Shown here in pieces: positions 46,901 through 60,344 of a stretch of DNA of 64,000 nt. A program made the translations under genes and the position numbers. A model generated the notes under the pieces. That model was not told where the DNA came from, made no database searches, and saw only the letters and a list, made by a program, of their open reading frames with translations. How positions within the stretch are numbered: position 1 is the first letter of the stretch; every line of letters starts with the position of its first letter. Origin of the DNA: Zygnema cylindricum (lineage: Eukaryota > Streptophyta > Zygnematophyceae > Zygnematales > Zygnemataceae); contig JBBHKE010001417.1 in assembly GCA_037447655.1 (NCBI GenBank), positions 26,122-90,121 on the forward strand. Reading direction: 5' to 3'.

Positions 46901-48330
46901 AAACTAAAACTGAACCCAGATAACACAATCGAGCGCTACAAGGCTAGATTAGTGGCAAAGGGATTTACACAAAAGGAAGGAATTGACTACGAGGAAACCT
47001 TTGCCCCGGTGGTCAGATTTCCCTCCGTCCGCATACTTCTCAGTTTAGCAGCGGCGGAAGACATGGAAGTGCACCAGATGGACATCAAAACAGCCTTTTT
47101 GCATGGAGAATTGGAAGAGGAGATCTTCATGCGACAACCCGAAGGGTTTGTGGAAGAAGGAGAGGAGAGTAAGGTATGCCGGCTGATTAAATCTTTTATG
47201 GTTTGAAACAGGCGCCTCGACAGTGGAATAAGAAGCTTGATGAGTTTCTTACCGGTCTAGGATATATTCGGATCAGCTCAGATCACTCAATCTATGTTTT
47301 CGAAGATGAGGAAGGTTTTATATTTATTGCAATTTATGTTGATGATTTGCTTGTTTTAAGTAAATCAATGGAAAAAATTAATAAACTGAAAACCGATCTT
47401 AAGGGGAGATTTGAAATGAAGGATATGGGGGAAGCAAAATATATTTTGGGAATTCAAGTAGAGAGAGACCGAAAAAGGAAAATTATAAGATTGACTCAAA
47501 AGGAAGCAATAGGGAACATGCTTGAAAAATTTCAAATGGATAAAGCTAATAGTTGTACACCTCCAATGGAGTTGAAGAAGGGAAGTGAGGGGAGTGAGGA
47601 AGAAGGAGTCAAAGTCTTAGACGAGGAATTATCTCCTGATGAACAGAAGTTCATGCAGACTATTCCTTACAGGCTAGTAGTGGGAAGTCTAATCTATTTT
47701 ATGAATTGTACCCGGCCGAATTTAGCTGCAGCTGTAGGAGTGCTGAGTAGAAGTCTAAATGCTCCCACTAAGAAGGATTGGGAGGCAGCTAAGAGAGTCT
47801 TTAGATACTTGGTAGGAACTCGAGATCTATGGTTGCATTTGGGTGGGGAGAATACTGACATCACTACTTGGAGTGATGCTAGTTATGGTGATGCTCCGAT
47901 GAGGAGATGTACTTCTGGATATGTATTATATGTGGGTGATGGGGCTTGCTGTTGGAGTAGCAAACAGCAAAAGGTTATTGCTCAGTCCACCATGGAGGCT
48001 GAGTATATGGCCTCTTGCTCTGCTGTAAAAGAATTGATGTGGGTCAAGTCTTTGCTTGGTGAGCTTGGTCACCTTAAGAGTGGTGTGCAGAAAATATTTT
48101 GTGATAATCAGGCAGGAATCGCTATTTCTGCCAATCCTAAACACCATTTTAAAGCCAAACACATGGACATCAGACTCAGCTTTGTTAGAGAGAAAGTAGA
48201 AAACAAAATAATCAGTTTAGAGTACAGACCAGATAGTGAGATGGTAGCAGATATGATGGCCAAACCTGTGCCTTCCCCTAAGTTAATTTTTTGCAGGGAG
48301 AAGTGTGGTCTGAAATTAAAGATTGACTAG
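43974..48330 (+). pseudogene. Copia C gag-pol polyprotein, four breaks
   Basis: Starts at ATG 43974 in the LTR and reads through the primer site. Domains: UBN2-type gag (IFNGTGFIYWESMMIGALCE ... LACPHLQVERASDLWMALIE), zinc knuckle CHFCKKPGHYMAEC (about 44870), protease WIIDSGASMHMC (about 45124), pre-integrase MWHKRLGHVNL ... CSGCAQGK (45520-45655), integrase with HTDIWGP, SDNGGEY and QNGVAERLNRTL (the three acidic catalytic residues present), RT with MDIKTAFLHGELEEEIFMRQ and YVDDLLVL (about 47335), RNase H with SDASYGD, TMEAEYMA and CDNQAGI, ending at TAG 48328-48330. Breaks: TAA 44748-44750, a one-base loss near 45333, TAG 46844-46846, a one-base loss near 47194. All catalytic residues I can check are intact. 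Confidence 0.9.
43994..44008 (+). other. Primer binding site of copia C: initiator tRNA-Met anticodon arm
   Basis: ggttatgggcccacc follows the LTR with no spacer and is the exact complement of the anticodon stem-loop region GGUGGGCCCAUAACC of plant initiator tRNA-Met, the half-tRNA priming known for Drosophila copia and yeast Ty5. The same site occurs at 19656 (A) and 21552 (B), with one change at 51990 (D), and as an 11-base match in E. Confidence 0.85.
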
Positions 48331-48343
48331 AAAATAAGGGGAG

Positions 48344-49402
48344 TGTAGAAACTAATGGTTTTATTAGTATTTTCTAGGTCTGAAAAGAAATATAGAAGTC
48401 GAGGCAGTCTATCTCTAACTTCTCTCTCCAACTCTCAAACTTGTCGCAGTCACTGAGAAATTGGAGAGGAAGCTAGAGCCATGGCTACCTTGGCTATCCT
48501 GAGGTTTACGGGAATTTTATATTAGGGTTTATTTATTTAATTAAAAGGTAAATTCCGGCGGCAGGATTTGATCCTTGTACCTTCCGGAAGGTAGATGGGA
48601 TATAGCCTGTAGCCTTAGCCTTAGCCTTAGCCTTAGTCTAGCGGTAGTGTTACGTACCATATAGTTTGATATTTATTTAAATATGTATACGTGTGATAAA
48701 CCATTTAACTGAAATGAATTATGGGATACATAGATCCAGTAATATATAATGTACGACTTACGGTACGGACAAAAAACAGTACCGCGCATTTGTTTCGTAA
48801 ATGAAACAAATACCGCGCATGTATTTATTACGGCTACGATTAAAGCCGAATTTAATCAGACGGCCGGGATTAGCGCCGAGATCGCGGAGGAAGATTTCGG
48901 CGGTTTGTGGCCATCGCCACATCGGATGACGCGTGGCGAAATTCCGTTCGATTGTGGAATCTCTGGAGATTATGGCACCGAATCCGGATTTGACATGTGT
49001 CGACATTTTGGCCATGTCGTACAATGTCCGTACATAAAGTACACCGGCAGCTGTACTTTTGCGTACGGAACTCAATTCTGATTGGTTCCGTACATCAGTA
49101 GATAGAGTCTGTGAGAGAGATAGGACTTAGAAAAATTAGAAGATAGGACCCCCTCTCCCACAGAGCTTCTGTACAAAAGGTCAACTTTGACCCTCAATAA
49201 CTTACTGCTCAGGGGAGCAAATTCAGAGATTCTTTTTGCTATCGACTCAGAGAAGTCTTGCCTTCACAGGGGTGAAGGTGGTCAGAGTTTTTGTTTGCCA
49301 GGGTGGCAGTTATTTTTGCTTAAACACAAAGGGGTCAGGATTATCCTAGAGGCTTCTTGGAAGCTGTCCACCCTGAGGACTTATGGAGGTCTCAGAGTTT
49401 CA
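48344..49402 (+). repeat. 3' LTR of copia C
   Basis: Matches the 5' LTR closely. Main length difference: a ccttag expansion at 48610-48634 (about four to five copies) where the 5' LTR has ccttagccgttaagtc. Confidence 0.9.
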
Positions 49403-49407
49403 ATCAC

Positions 49408-50916
49408 CTGTGGTCTAACCTCCATGTATCCTAGTTAATGCAACATAGATTTTACCCATAAGAGCTCTTTAAGGGCCGAGCACCACAACCTGCATCTATC
49501 CAAATTCCTTCAAGATAGATTTTACCCATAAGAGCTCTTTGAGGAGCGAGCTTGTTGCCATGTATTATGACTCTATTGTCGACTATGCCGTGACTTTTTG
49601 AAGTTTGTTGCTCATGCAGCATGTCTTATTCCCAATTTGCTGAACAAATCCCGTGGTGGATTTTCGGCTTGGCCTGTCAACATAGATTCCATCACTCTAC
49701 GTTTGCAACTTCACTTGTCCTCTGCCTAGTATGAGTTTGAGGTCTTTTGTTCCTGTCAAATATCTTAAGACTTTTCTTGCTGCATCACGGTCACATTTTC
49801 TTGGATTTTTTAGACTTATGCTCAATACCCCAACTGCTGTAGCAATGTCACGACGGGTACAATTCATGAAGTATATTAAACTTCCCACTATTTGTCTGTA
49901 GGGTATTAGTGTCATAGGATCATCCTCCCTTCACTCTAAATACTCACTTACAATTACTCGCGGTTCGCTGTCTTCTCCCTCTAACTTCTGCCGAAACTCC
50001 ATTGGAGTTAAACACCTTTTTGCCCCCCGCATTCTATACTTATCTAACATGTTTCCAATAGCCTCCTCTTGAGTTTATTTTATTAATCTCTAATTTCTAT
50101 CCTTTTCTACTTGAATACCCAACATATATTTAGCCTCACCGAGGTGTTTCATCTCGAACCCTGAATTTAGATTTTGTTAATTTTAACCATTGATTTGTTA
50201 ATTAATAGTAGACCACCTATCTATACCGCTATACACACTATCCCATCCTTACCTTTTAGAACATAAAAAAAATGGTCACAACTTATCCTTTGAAATCCTA
50301 GGCTAGTTAAAAATTCGTGAAGCTTCAGATTCCATTGCCTAGGGGCTTGTTACCGTACAGAGATTTTAACAATTTGCAAACTAAGTTCTATTTTCGTGGC
50401 TCTGCAAACATTTCAAGCTGCTGCATGTAAATGGTCTCTTCTAACTCTTCATGCACGAAGGCGGTTTTACATCTATCTGATGTATTTCCATATATTCTAT
50501 AGCATCTAGGGATGCAAGATCTTAATTGTTGCAAATCTTACAACCGGAGAAAATGTTTGTACAAAATCAATTCCTTCCTTTTGATTATACCCCTTTGCCA
50601 CAAGCCTTGCCTTGTATCGTTCAATGGTGTTATTGAGTTTATCTTTACCTTAAATACCCATTTGCTGCCAATCGATTTTTGTTTCTGAGGAAGATCCACA
50701 AGCTCGCATGTCTGAGCTTCCATGATCGACTTCATTTCGTCTCTAGTTGCTTTGATTCATTGATGTCTTTCTGGTGTTGAGAAGGCCTCATAAATGGTCA
50801 AGGGCTTCTCGGAGGCTTAAGAGTAGGGAAATGGGAATTTGCTTGCAACTGGCTACAAGGTCAAAATTGTGAGGCTAAAATCGTCAAATCCCTCGCATTA
50901 TGCTTTTGTCTTTGTG
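49408..50916 (-). pseudogene. Copia E reverse transcriptase part, between insertions D and C
   Basis: Minus-strand RT pieces: [22 protein letters not shown] (50735-50538 region), GFEMKHLGEAKYMLGIQV near 50160-50105, and PYRQIVGSLIYFMNCTRRDI with VGVLSISLKNP (49915-49697). Stops and frameshifts throughout. Continues the E frame on the other side of D and runs up to the C insertion. Confidence 0.8.
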
Positions 50917-50921
50917 TAGAA

Positions 50922-53900
50922 TGTAGAAATTGATGGTTCTTGTAGTATTTTCTAAGTCTAAAATGAAATGCAAAAAAGGAGTTAAGGCAATTGGCCTCTA
51001 ACTTCTCTCTTCAACTCCCACACTTGTTCAAGTCACTAAAAGTTGGAGAGGAAGCTAGAATCATGGCTGCCTATGCTATCCAAAAATTTACGGGTAGTAG
51101 ATTAGTTGATTTACGGGTAGTAGATTAGTTGATTTACTAAAGGGAGAGTTGTGAGACCTACGATTCGATCTTGGTACCTAGCGTCTGTCAAAGCTGCTAG
51201 TAGCCGGTAGCTCTATCCATTTAGTATAAGACTAGTGTTAGGTCATATAGGGTTTGATAATTATATGAATGTTTCCAGATCGACTAATTCACTTAACGCT
51301 AACTATTTACGAGATACATAGATTCGGTTACATAAAGTACGGATTAAGGTACAGAGAAAAAACAGGTACCATGTATTTGTTTCGATAGCAAAACGAATAC
51401 CACGCAGGTATTTATTGGTGCTACGATTGAAATGTGCATTGAATCAGACTGCTCGAATGAATGTCGAGATTGCGGAAAAGGATTTCAGCGGTTTGTGGTC
51501 CTCAGCACATCGAATGACAAGTGACACCATGACATTAGATTTTGGCATCTCCAGGGATTAAGGAAAAAAATATGGATATGACATGTGCCGACTTTCTAGC
51601 CATATCGTACAATATCCGTATAGAAAGTACACCGGCATTTGTACCTTTATGTACGGCACAGTAATATGATTGGTGTCGTACGTCAGTAGATAGAGTTTTA
51701 GAGAGAGAGAGGACTTAGAAAAATTTGGTAGATAGTACCCTTTCTCCCATAGAGCTTCTGTACAAAAGTTAACTTTGACCCACCATAACTTATTGATCAC
51801 GAGAGCAAATTCGGAGATTCTTCTTGCTATCGACTCAGGGGAGTCTTTTTTTCACATGGGTGAAGGTGTTCAAAGTTTTTATCTTTTAGCGTGGCAGTTA
51901 TTCTTGCTGAAACACAAAGGGCCAGGGTTATCCTAGAGGCTTTTTGTAAGCTGCCCTTTCTTAGGACCTTTGGAGGTCTCAAAGTTGGAGGTTAGGGGCC
52001 CACCCTCTAAGGTACCCATCTTTAATGGAACTAACTTCATATACAGGGAAAGTATGATGAGAGGAGCTTTATGGGAGAAAGGTTTTGGGGGATATATAGT
52101 GGACTAGTGGGGGGTCCATTAAGTCTTCGCATCCCTCTAGGGTTTGGAGGAAGCATATTCACTAGGAAAGCAAATCCGTCTCCAACGGAGGAGACAAAGG
52201 AAGGGGAGGTGGTGGACAAAGGAAAAGAGAAGGAGACGACCACAACAATAGCAACAGGTTTGGCATTCATGTCACCTATAGGAAAGAACCAAGAGAATGA
52301 TAGTGATGCCTGGGACTTCAACATTATGGTGGCAAAGCACTTCATCCTCCGCGATCTTACTCAAGGGCTTCCATCTCCTAATTTGCAGGGAAAGAGGGCA
52401 TCCGATCTTTAGGTGACTCTTATAGAGATGTACCGAAGTGGTACGATTCAGCAACAACAATTAGCTGATCAGAAAATTGAGGAGTATGTATACAAAGGGG
52501 GGAAGATGTTGGATTTTTGGAATGAGCTTGCTACACTTTTGATTGAACTACAGTACGCTGGAAAAGTATTTATTGAAAAGGAAAAGGTTAACTATTTACT
52601 AATGAAGTTACCCGATGAGTTCGAGATCATAGTCAACCGTGTGCATGACTTAGCAGACTCAAGGTGGATATGGAACTCAGTAGCAGGGATGATTCTTGTT
52701 TGGGAGAATACGATTGAGATCTGATGGGGAGGAAAGAGTAGGCAAGTCTTGGCAGCTTGGACCGATTGGAGGAACAAGGATTCTCGGAAACCGGTTGGAA
52801 ATTACGTAAGGGGGGAGAAAAAAAAACAAACTAACAAGTTAGGACCAAGGGCTCCAAACAGTTTATGTCATTTTGGTAAGAAACCAGGGCACTATATGGT
52901 GGAGTGCACAAAGCTAACCGAGCTTAGGTTAAAGGAGGGGCAGACTGGTGGAACCCCAAAAGGAAGGAAAAAGGCCCTTGTGACATAGGTACATGAGGTG
53001 GAATCTGAAGACGAGGATGATGAGCTTTTACTGGATGAGGAGTTGGAGGCGACAAATGAGGTCAAAATTTCACGAAAGCAGAAATGTGCTTTTAGTGGAT
53101 TAAAATGTGAAGCAAGGTGGATTGTAGATTCAGGTGCCTCCATGCACATGTGTAAAGATAAACACTTGATCACTAAGATAAGAAACATTCCCACTGTAGA
53201 GATAGAGTACGGGGATGGTAGAATAGTCACAACTACTCTTTTAAGATCGCTAGATATGAAAGTGTTAGTAGAAGGAAAGACATCCATAGTTACATTCTAT
53301 AATGTATTGTTTATTTCGGAGCTAAACAAAAACCTCATCTCTACGTCCGTATTAGATGATAAGGGTTTTGATACTAACACTAAAAAAGGAGTCTTTACTT
53401 CTAATTTTAAGAAGAAAGCTTATTTCACTGCCTAAAAAGGTAGCCTATTAGGCTGATTTTAAGCAATGAAAAGAAGCAAATTTATTATGCTCGTGTTCAT
53501 GATATAATGTTGTGGCATAAGAGGCTTCGGCATGTGAATCTAGATAAGTTAAGAGAGATGAAAAAGATGGGAGTGGTGGAAGAGATTCAATTCATTGACA
53601 GTGAGAATCTAGGTGATTGTAGTGGATGTGCTCAACGTAAAGCACACATGTTACCCTTTCCTAAAATTGCCATCTATAAGGGAGAAAAAAATATAGGTTT
53701 AGCACACACAGATATTTGGGGACCAGCCAAAGTGCCCTCACCGGGGGGGAAGAGATTTATGATGACTATCACTAATGATTGGTCTCGGTATTCCAGGGTG
53801 TATTTTTTGATAAACAAGTCAAAAGCTCAAGAATGTTTTAGACAATATAAAGCATGTAGCGAAAAACTCCATGAAATTCCAATCAAAAGAGTAAGGAGTG

Positions 53901-56900
53901 AGAATGGTGGAGAGTATACTTCTAACCAGTTTGAGGATTTTCTGAGGGAAAATGGAGTCCAACACCAATGAAAACTGAAAACAACTGAAAACCCGGAACA
54001 GAATAAGGTAGCTAAAAGATTAAATAGGACACCAAATGATACTGCTAGAAGTATATTGTCGGATAAGAAGATTGGAAAAAGGTTTTGGGTAGAAGCAATG
54101 ACCTATGCTAATAACCTCAAAAATAAAGTTCTTACTTTAGCTATAAAAGGTCAAACACCTTATGAGAGATGGACCGGCCGGAAACCAGATATATCTCACT
54201 TAAAGGTTTTCGGCAGTCAAGTGTTCAATCTAGATACACATCGGTCTAATTGGAAGCTAGATCCTAAAGGAAAACCGGGGTACTTATTAGATAAGATGAG
54301 GATGTAAAAGGATATACAGTTTATGATCTAAAAAGGGAAGATTTAATCTTAGTAAAGCATCTAGTAGTTATGGATGAAAGAAAGTTTGTGGATCCTTTCA
54401 AGTATACAAAGTCTGTAAAAATCAGATGCGAGTCAGAAAATTCCGATGACTTTGAGCTTTCTAACTATCCAAGTTTTAGAGAAGATGACATTCTTGCAGG
54501 TACAAATCATACCAAAAAGCACTTGGCTGCGAAAACTCCAGTGTCAACTCTACCCGAAGCTGAAGACGTGTTGGAATTTTATTTGGAAGTAAGGGACAGG
54601 GGAGAAGTCGAGATTGTTTGAAAGAACCCACGAGAACCATCTATTCCGGCCACAGATTTTGAAAGGGGAAGGAGAAGTAGCAAAAGGTTGCAAGAAAAAC
54701 AGGTTAATAACAAGGAAACAAAACTATATTTTCAATATGAACCTCATATTTATAGAGAGGCGAAGACTTGTCCAAAAAGGAATAGGTGGAAGATAGCCAT
54801 CAATGAGGAGATGGCCTTAATTATTGCAGCCGATACGTGGGAGCTGGTGGATTTTCCACCTAACCGAAAAACCAATCGGTTGTTCAAATTAAACCTTGAC
54901 CCAGATAACACCATTGCGCTTTACAAAGCCCAATTAGTGGCAAAAAGATTTACACAGAAAGCAGGAACCAACTACGAGGAAACCTTTGCCCCAGTCAACA
55001 GATTTTCCCTCCGTCCAAATACTTTCAGTCTTGCAACAGCGGAAGACATGGAGGTGCACGAGATGGTCATCAAGACAACCTTTTGGCATGGAAAATTGGA
55101 AGAGGAGATCTTCATGCGACAACCCGAAGAATTTGTGGAGGAAGGAGAGGAGAGTAAGTTATGCTGGCTAACTAAATCTCTTTATTGTTTGAAACACACG
55201 CCTCGACACTGGAATAACAAGCTTGATGAGTTTTTTACCGGTCAAGGATTTTTTCCGAATCAGCTAATATCACTGAATCTTTGTTTTTGAAGATGAGGAA
55301 GGTGTTATTTTTATTGCAAATTATGTTGTTGATATGCTTGTTTTAAGTAAATCAATGGAAAAAATTAATTAACTGAAAACCGATCCTAAGGGGAGATTTG
55401 AGATGAAGGATACGGGGAGGCAAGATATATTTTGTGAATTCAAGTAAAAAGAGACCGAGAAAGAAAGATTATAAGATTGACTAAAAAGGAAGCAATAGGG
55501 AACATGTTGGAAAAATTTAAGATGGATAAGGCTAATAGTTATACAACTCTAAAAGAGTTAAAGAAAGGAAATGAGGGGAGTGAAGAAGCAGGAGTCAAAG
55601 TCTTAGACGAGGAGTTAACTCTTGAATAACAGAAGTTCATGCAGACTATTCATTACAAGCAAGTAGTGGGCAACCTAATCTATTTTATATATTGTACCCG
55701 GCTGGATTTAGCTCCAGTTGTAGGAGTGCTGAGTAGAAGTCTAAATGCTCCCAATAAAAGAGATTGGGAGGCAGCTAAGAGAGTCTTTAGATATTTGATA
55801 CGAACTAGGGATCTATGGTTGCATTTGGGTGAGGATAATAGTGACATCACTACTTGGAGTGATGCCAGTTATCATGATGTTTCGATGAGGAGATGTACTT
55901 TTGGATATGTATTGTATGTGGGTGATGGAGCTTGTTGTTGGAGTAGAAAACAACAAAAGATTATTGCTCAGTTCACCATGGAGGCTGAGTATATGGCCTC
56001 TTGCTCTGCTGTAAAAAGAATTGATGTGGGTCAAGTCTTTGCTTGGTGAGCTTGTTCACCTTAAGAGAAGTGTGCAATTTTTTTTTTGTGATAATCAACT
56101 AGCAATTCTTATTGCTGCCAATCCTAAACACCATTTGAAAGCGAAACAGATGGACATTAGACTCAACTTTGTTAGAGAGAAGGTAGAAAACAAAATAATC
56201 AGTTTAGAGTACAAACCAGAGAGAAGGTAGAAAACAAAATAATCAGTTTAGAGTAAAAACCAAATAGCGAGATGTTAGGAGATATGATGACCAAACGTGT
56301 GCCTTGCCCTAAGCTAATTTCTTGCAGGGTATGAAATAAAAGATTGACTTGATAATAAGGGGAGTGTAGAAATTGATGGTTCTTTTAGTATTTTCTAGAT
56401 CTAAAATGAAATGGAGAAAAGAAGTCGAGGCAGTTTGCCTCTAACTTCTCTTTTCAACTACCACACTTGTTGCAGTCATTGAAAGTTGGAGAGGAAGCTA
56501 GAGCCATGGCTGCATATGGTATCCATAGATTTATGGGTAGTAGATTAGGTGATTTACTAAAAAGAGAGCTGTCAGACACAGGATTTGATCCTGGTACCTA
56601 TTGGTAGCTACTGTCTGTCAAAGCTGCCAGTACCTGGTAGCTTTATCCATTTAGTCTTAGACTAGTTTTAGGTCATATAGGGTTTGATAATTATATGAAT
56701 GCTTCCACATCGACTACTTCATTTAACGGTAACTATTTACAGGATACATAGATGCCGTTATTTAAAGTACAGATTAAGGTACGGAGAAAATCAGGTACTG
56801 CGTATTTGTTTCGGTAGCGAAACGAATGCCTCGCAGGTATATATGACGGCTACGATTCAAATTTGCATTCAGTTAGACCACCGGAATTAATGTCGAGATC

Positions 56901-57420
56901 GCGGAAGAGGATTTCGGCGGTTTGTAGTCATCCCCACATCAAATGACACGTGGCACCATGACATTGGATTTGGCATCTCTAGGGATTACGGAAAAAAATC
57001 TACATATGACATGTGCTGATTTTCTGACCATATTGTACAATGTACGTATAGAAAGTACACCGGCAGTTGTACCTTTCTATACGGCACAATAATATGATTG
57101 GTGCCGTATATCAGTAGATAGGATTTAAGAGAGAGATAGGACTTAGAAAAATTTAGTAGATAGGAACCTCTCTCCCATAGAGTTTTTGTACAAAAGGTCA
57201 ACTTTGACCCACCATAACTTACTGCTCAGGGGAGCAAATTCAGAGATTTTTTTTGCTATCGACTCATGGGAGTCTTATCTTCGCAAAGGTGAAGGTGGTC
57301 AGAGTTTTTTGTTTTTCAAGGTGACGGTTATTCTTGCTGAAACACAAAGGGGTCAGGGTTATCCTAGAGGCTTCTTGCAAGCTGCCCTTTCTAAAGACCT
57401 ATGGAGGTCTGAGAGTTGCA
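50922..57420 (+). mobile_element. Copia element D, complete borders but decayed
   Basis: LTRs 50922-51989 and 56365-57420; target duplication tagaa at 50917-50921 and 57421-57425. Primer site 51990-52004 has one changed base (ggttaggggcccacc). Same family as A-C but clearly more diverged. The 5' LTR has a 24-bp tandem duplication (tttacgggtagtagattagttga) absent from the 3' LTR. Inserted into the integrase/RT region of copia E in the opposite orientation. Confidence 0.92.
52005..56350 (+). pseudogene. Copia D gag-pol, heavily degenerate
   Basis: Recognisable in order: gag pieces 52071-52724, zinc knuckle CHFGKKPGHYMVEC (second Cys is Gly), protease WIVDSGASMHMC near 53120, pre-integrase WHKRLRHVNL, integrase 53700-54300 with SENGGEY in place of SDNGGEY, RT 54690-55400 where the YVDD box reads YVVD, and RNase H 55639-56230. 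More than ten stops or frameshifts. A 45-bp tandem duplication near 56174-56262 repeats gagagaaggtagaaaac. Confidence 0.85.
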
Positions 57421-57425
57421 TAGAA

Positions 57426-60344
57426 TTTGTGGGATTCGAATTCAATACACTGGGTTGAAACTAAACATGTTTAGAAATCTAGTTAATTGCACACTCCGGT
57501 GTCACCACTGGAGTCCTCTATACTAGAGTGACAATTTTTTGTTTGCAATCCAAAATGACATATTCGTGTAATTTTTGCCGCTTTTGTTGGTCTGTCATTT
57601 TAAATAGATCCATCGAGTCAAGCTCGTCCTTAACAACTACATTCCTCGCAACAATCATTATTTGTTTCTCAAATACATTGACCTTTTACCATTGGGAGTG
57701 ATCATCATACCCCAACAAAATACTCGGTATTCATGTCGGTTCAATTTTCCACTTGTCTTTAGATGTATTTAAAAATAAAGAATTTGCTAACAAAGACTTC
57801 GAAATGAGTGACATCTAATTTTATACCAGTCTAGAACTTCTAAGGAGTAGTCTCTACTGATATTAGCCATATTCTATTCTTTATATAAACAACAATTTCA
57901 ATGCATCAGCCCAAACTTTTGGATCCACCTCCTTATCTGCAAGCATGGACCTAGAGCTCTCTGTAATAGTGTTATAATTGCAAAATTGTTTAAATTTGTT
58001 AAATTTAGCTACTTACAAATGTTGGAGGTGTGCCAATTCAACGATGGAAGATGGAATGCTTCCACTCAATTCGTTAATGGATAAATCTCTGCGATATCTC
58101 CCGCCATTTCATATACACCAGATTAAAACTTTTTTTCAATTGAACTGGATTGGTTAACAATTGTTGTTGGTTAAAGTGTATTTTACAGGTTGAAATGTTA
58201 GGAAAATAATTTTTTGTTATAAAACGGTACGCATTATGAACCATGCTTCTAAGCCAGGACGTCCAAATGGTCAAATAGAGAACTAATTCAAAACTCTTAA
58301 TTGTTCGCTGGTGCCAGAATCGTAGTACTATATTGAAAAATTAACGAAAATTTCTTACAAGAGTGTGAGAGATGTCAATTTAGTGATGGACGGTGGAATG
58401 CACCCCCTCAATTCATTGTCGGATAAATCTCTGCAACACCTTCCACCCGACCAGTCTTTTTGAAACCCCATTTTGTTTTTGTGAATATGGAACAGTTAGC
58501 TGATGAGTAATACTTTCCATGAGTAGGAAGTTTTCAAACTCTTTTGATGTGTCTTTGCTGCCGTTTTCCGATTTGAGTTCCAAAATTGGCAAACCATGTA
58601 GTTTCTCCACCCATGCTCTTGTAGTGTTCGAAGTGGTCGAAGACTTCACTTTTGTCTCTTATGAAATAGACTATAGTAAACCTCAAAAATCATCTATAAT
58701 AGTAACTATATATTTCATCTTCCGAGCAGATGGTACCTTTGCAGTACCGAAAACATCAGAATGAATTAGTTACTAAAGTTTGGTTGACCGGTGTTCAGAT
58801 TCTTGAGGAAACGGTAAACTGTGTATTTTTCGTAGAGCACAGTTATCTCACGTTTTAGTTGATTGATGTGAAAGAGTGACTCCATGTATTTTATCAGCAT
58901 ATACCATTTTTTTGAAACTGTCATAGTTTACATGGCCTAACCTCTTATGCCACAACTCATCTGAAAATAATACAAAACATCATTTTTTTCTTTATTATCA
59001 AGCATATCCATTTGATACATTTTGCTGGCATCTCTAGTTCCTATGACCGTAATCTTTCCATTCTTGTTAACAACCTATTAGCCATGTTTCAAATTGACCT
59101 CAAACCATTAACTTTCTACCAAAGAGGTTGAAAACAAAAATTTCTTGAAATCCGAGATCAAGAGAACATTGTGAAGATTTCTCTCAAATGCCTTTCCTTC
59201 TATATCAACTAGCAAAAAGACATCACCTACAGCACGTGTGTTTACAGTCACACCACAACATAGTAGATATTTTTCTCCTGTGTTAGTTTAAATTGTTTGA
59301 AAATTACTTTGTTCCATCACATGTGTGTTGACGCTATTGTGTCTATTATCCATCCAATGCCTTTTGCACCCTCCACTGCCGCCGGTATAGCGAATAAATC
59401 CTTTTCTTCCTCGTCATAGTGTGTTAAAGAATCGTCTTGGTAAGATGAAGTTGCCGAGAAGAGTGTATTTCCTTGAGAGGTAGATCTTGTGAAGCCTTGA
59501 TTAAACTAGCTTTTGTTGCCATTTAGGCGTACAAACCTGTTTCGTTAGCTCTCCTATGCTTAGGATAGAACTTATATCCATAACCTTTTTCATTACAATA
59601 AAAATAAGCGTTGAAAGACTGTGTAATTCCTCTCTAATTAGGTTGTTTAAACTGATTCTGGTTTTGATTACACTGATTTCTTTGCTGATTAAACTGTGCC
59701 TTTTTGTCTAAATGTGCCTTAAATGCCTCTACTTGCTTTTCTCCACTCAGAATTTTAGAATCAGCCTCCTCTTCTAATATCAAATTAATAGCTAAATGTA
59801 ATGTCCAGCTTGCTTTATCTTTTTGTTTAAGCAGTAGCTTCTTTCATAATATTAGAAAGACCCCTCTAGTAATGCAGCCATCGAGGAAATGATCTACCTG
59901 CACAGGTATGAAAGTCTATCACAATTGGAAACTTGTTAGCATATTCGCCATTTTGCCTCCCGTGTAGTTGAAGTCCTAGATTTGGCCAGCAAAAAATATT
60001 TTTTCTTGGACATTGGCCTTTTCGTAATCATCTTTGACAGACTTCTAGATATCCATCGCCGTTTTCATTTTTATCTGAAACATAGCCAATTCCTTCGAGA
60101 TAAATAATTTTAGAATAGATCGAGCTTGCGAATTTTTCTTTGACCAAGATGGATCCGTTTGCGCTAGTGAACCATCCAAAATATCCAAAAGAAAAACATT
60201 TTTGAAGTGCGTTTCCACTATATCCGCCCAATAAACATAGTTTTCCCTTGAGAAGATACGAATTCTTGGCGACAGGCCCATAACCTGTTGCTCTACGACC
60301 ATTCGAGCAGGTTGGGCAGTAGGAGTAGTAGTAAAAGTAGACAT
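57426..60344 (-). pseudogene. Copia E gag, protease and integrase part
   Basis: In coding order: gag N-terminus from 60344 (RIRIFSRENYVYWADIVETH); degenerate zinc knuckle near 59615-59570 reading YFYCNEKGYGYKFYP, where two Cys and the His are Tyr; protease GWIIDTIASTHM near 59360-59320; pre-integrase LWHKRLGHVNY near 58970; integrase KSENGSKDTSKEFENF ... QKQNGVSKRL at 58649-58413 with Glu in place of the central catalytic Asp. Many stops. Ends at the D insertion. Confidence 0.75.

Larger units (their letters stand above)
42945..49402 (+). mobile_element. Copia element C, complete with both LTRs and target duplication
   Basis: LTRs 42945-43993 (1049 bp) and 48344-49402 (1059 bp), TGTAGAAACT...TTTCA. 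Target duplication atcac at 42940-42944 and 49403-49407. Primer site 43994-44008; polypurine aaaataaggggag just before 48344. By eye about 30 substitutions separate the LTRs (near 3 percent), so it is the youngest element seen. Inserted in the opposite orientation into copia E near the RNase H end. Confidence 0.95.

Noticed and set aside
48605-48640. ccttag repeats as telomeric sequence
   Set aside because: Only four to five units, inside an LTR, and not the plant TTTAGGG type.
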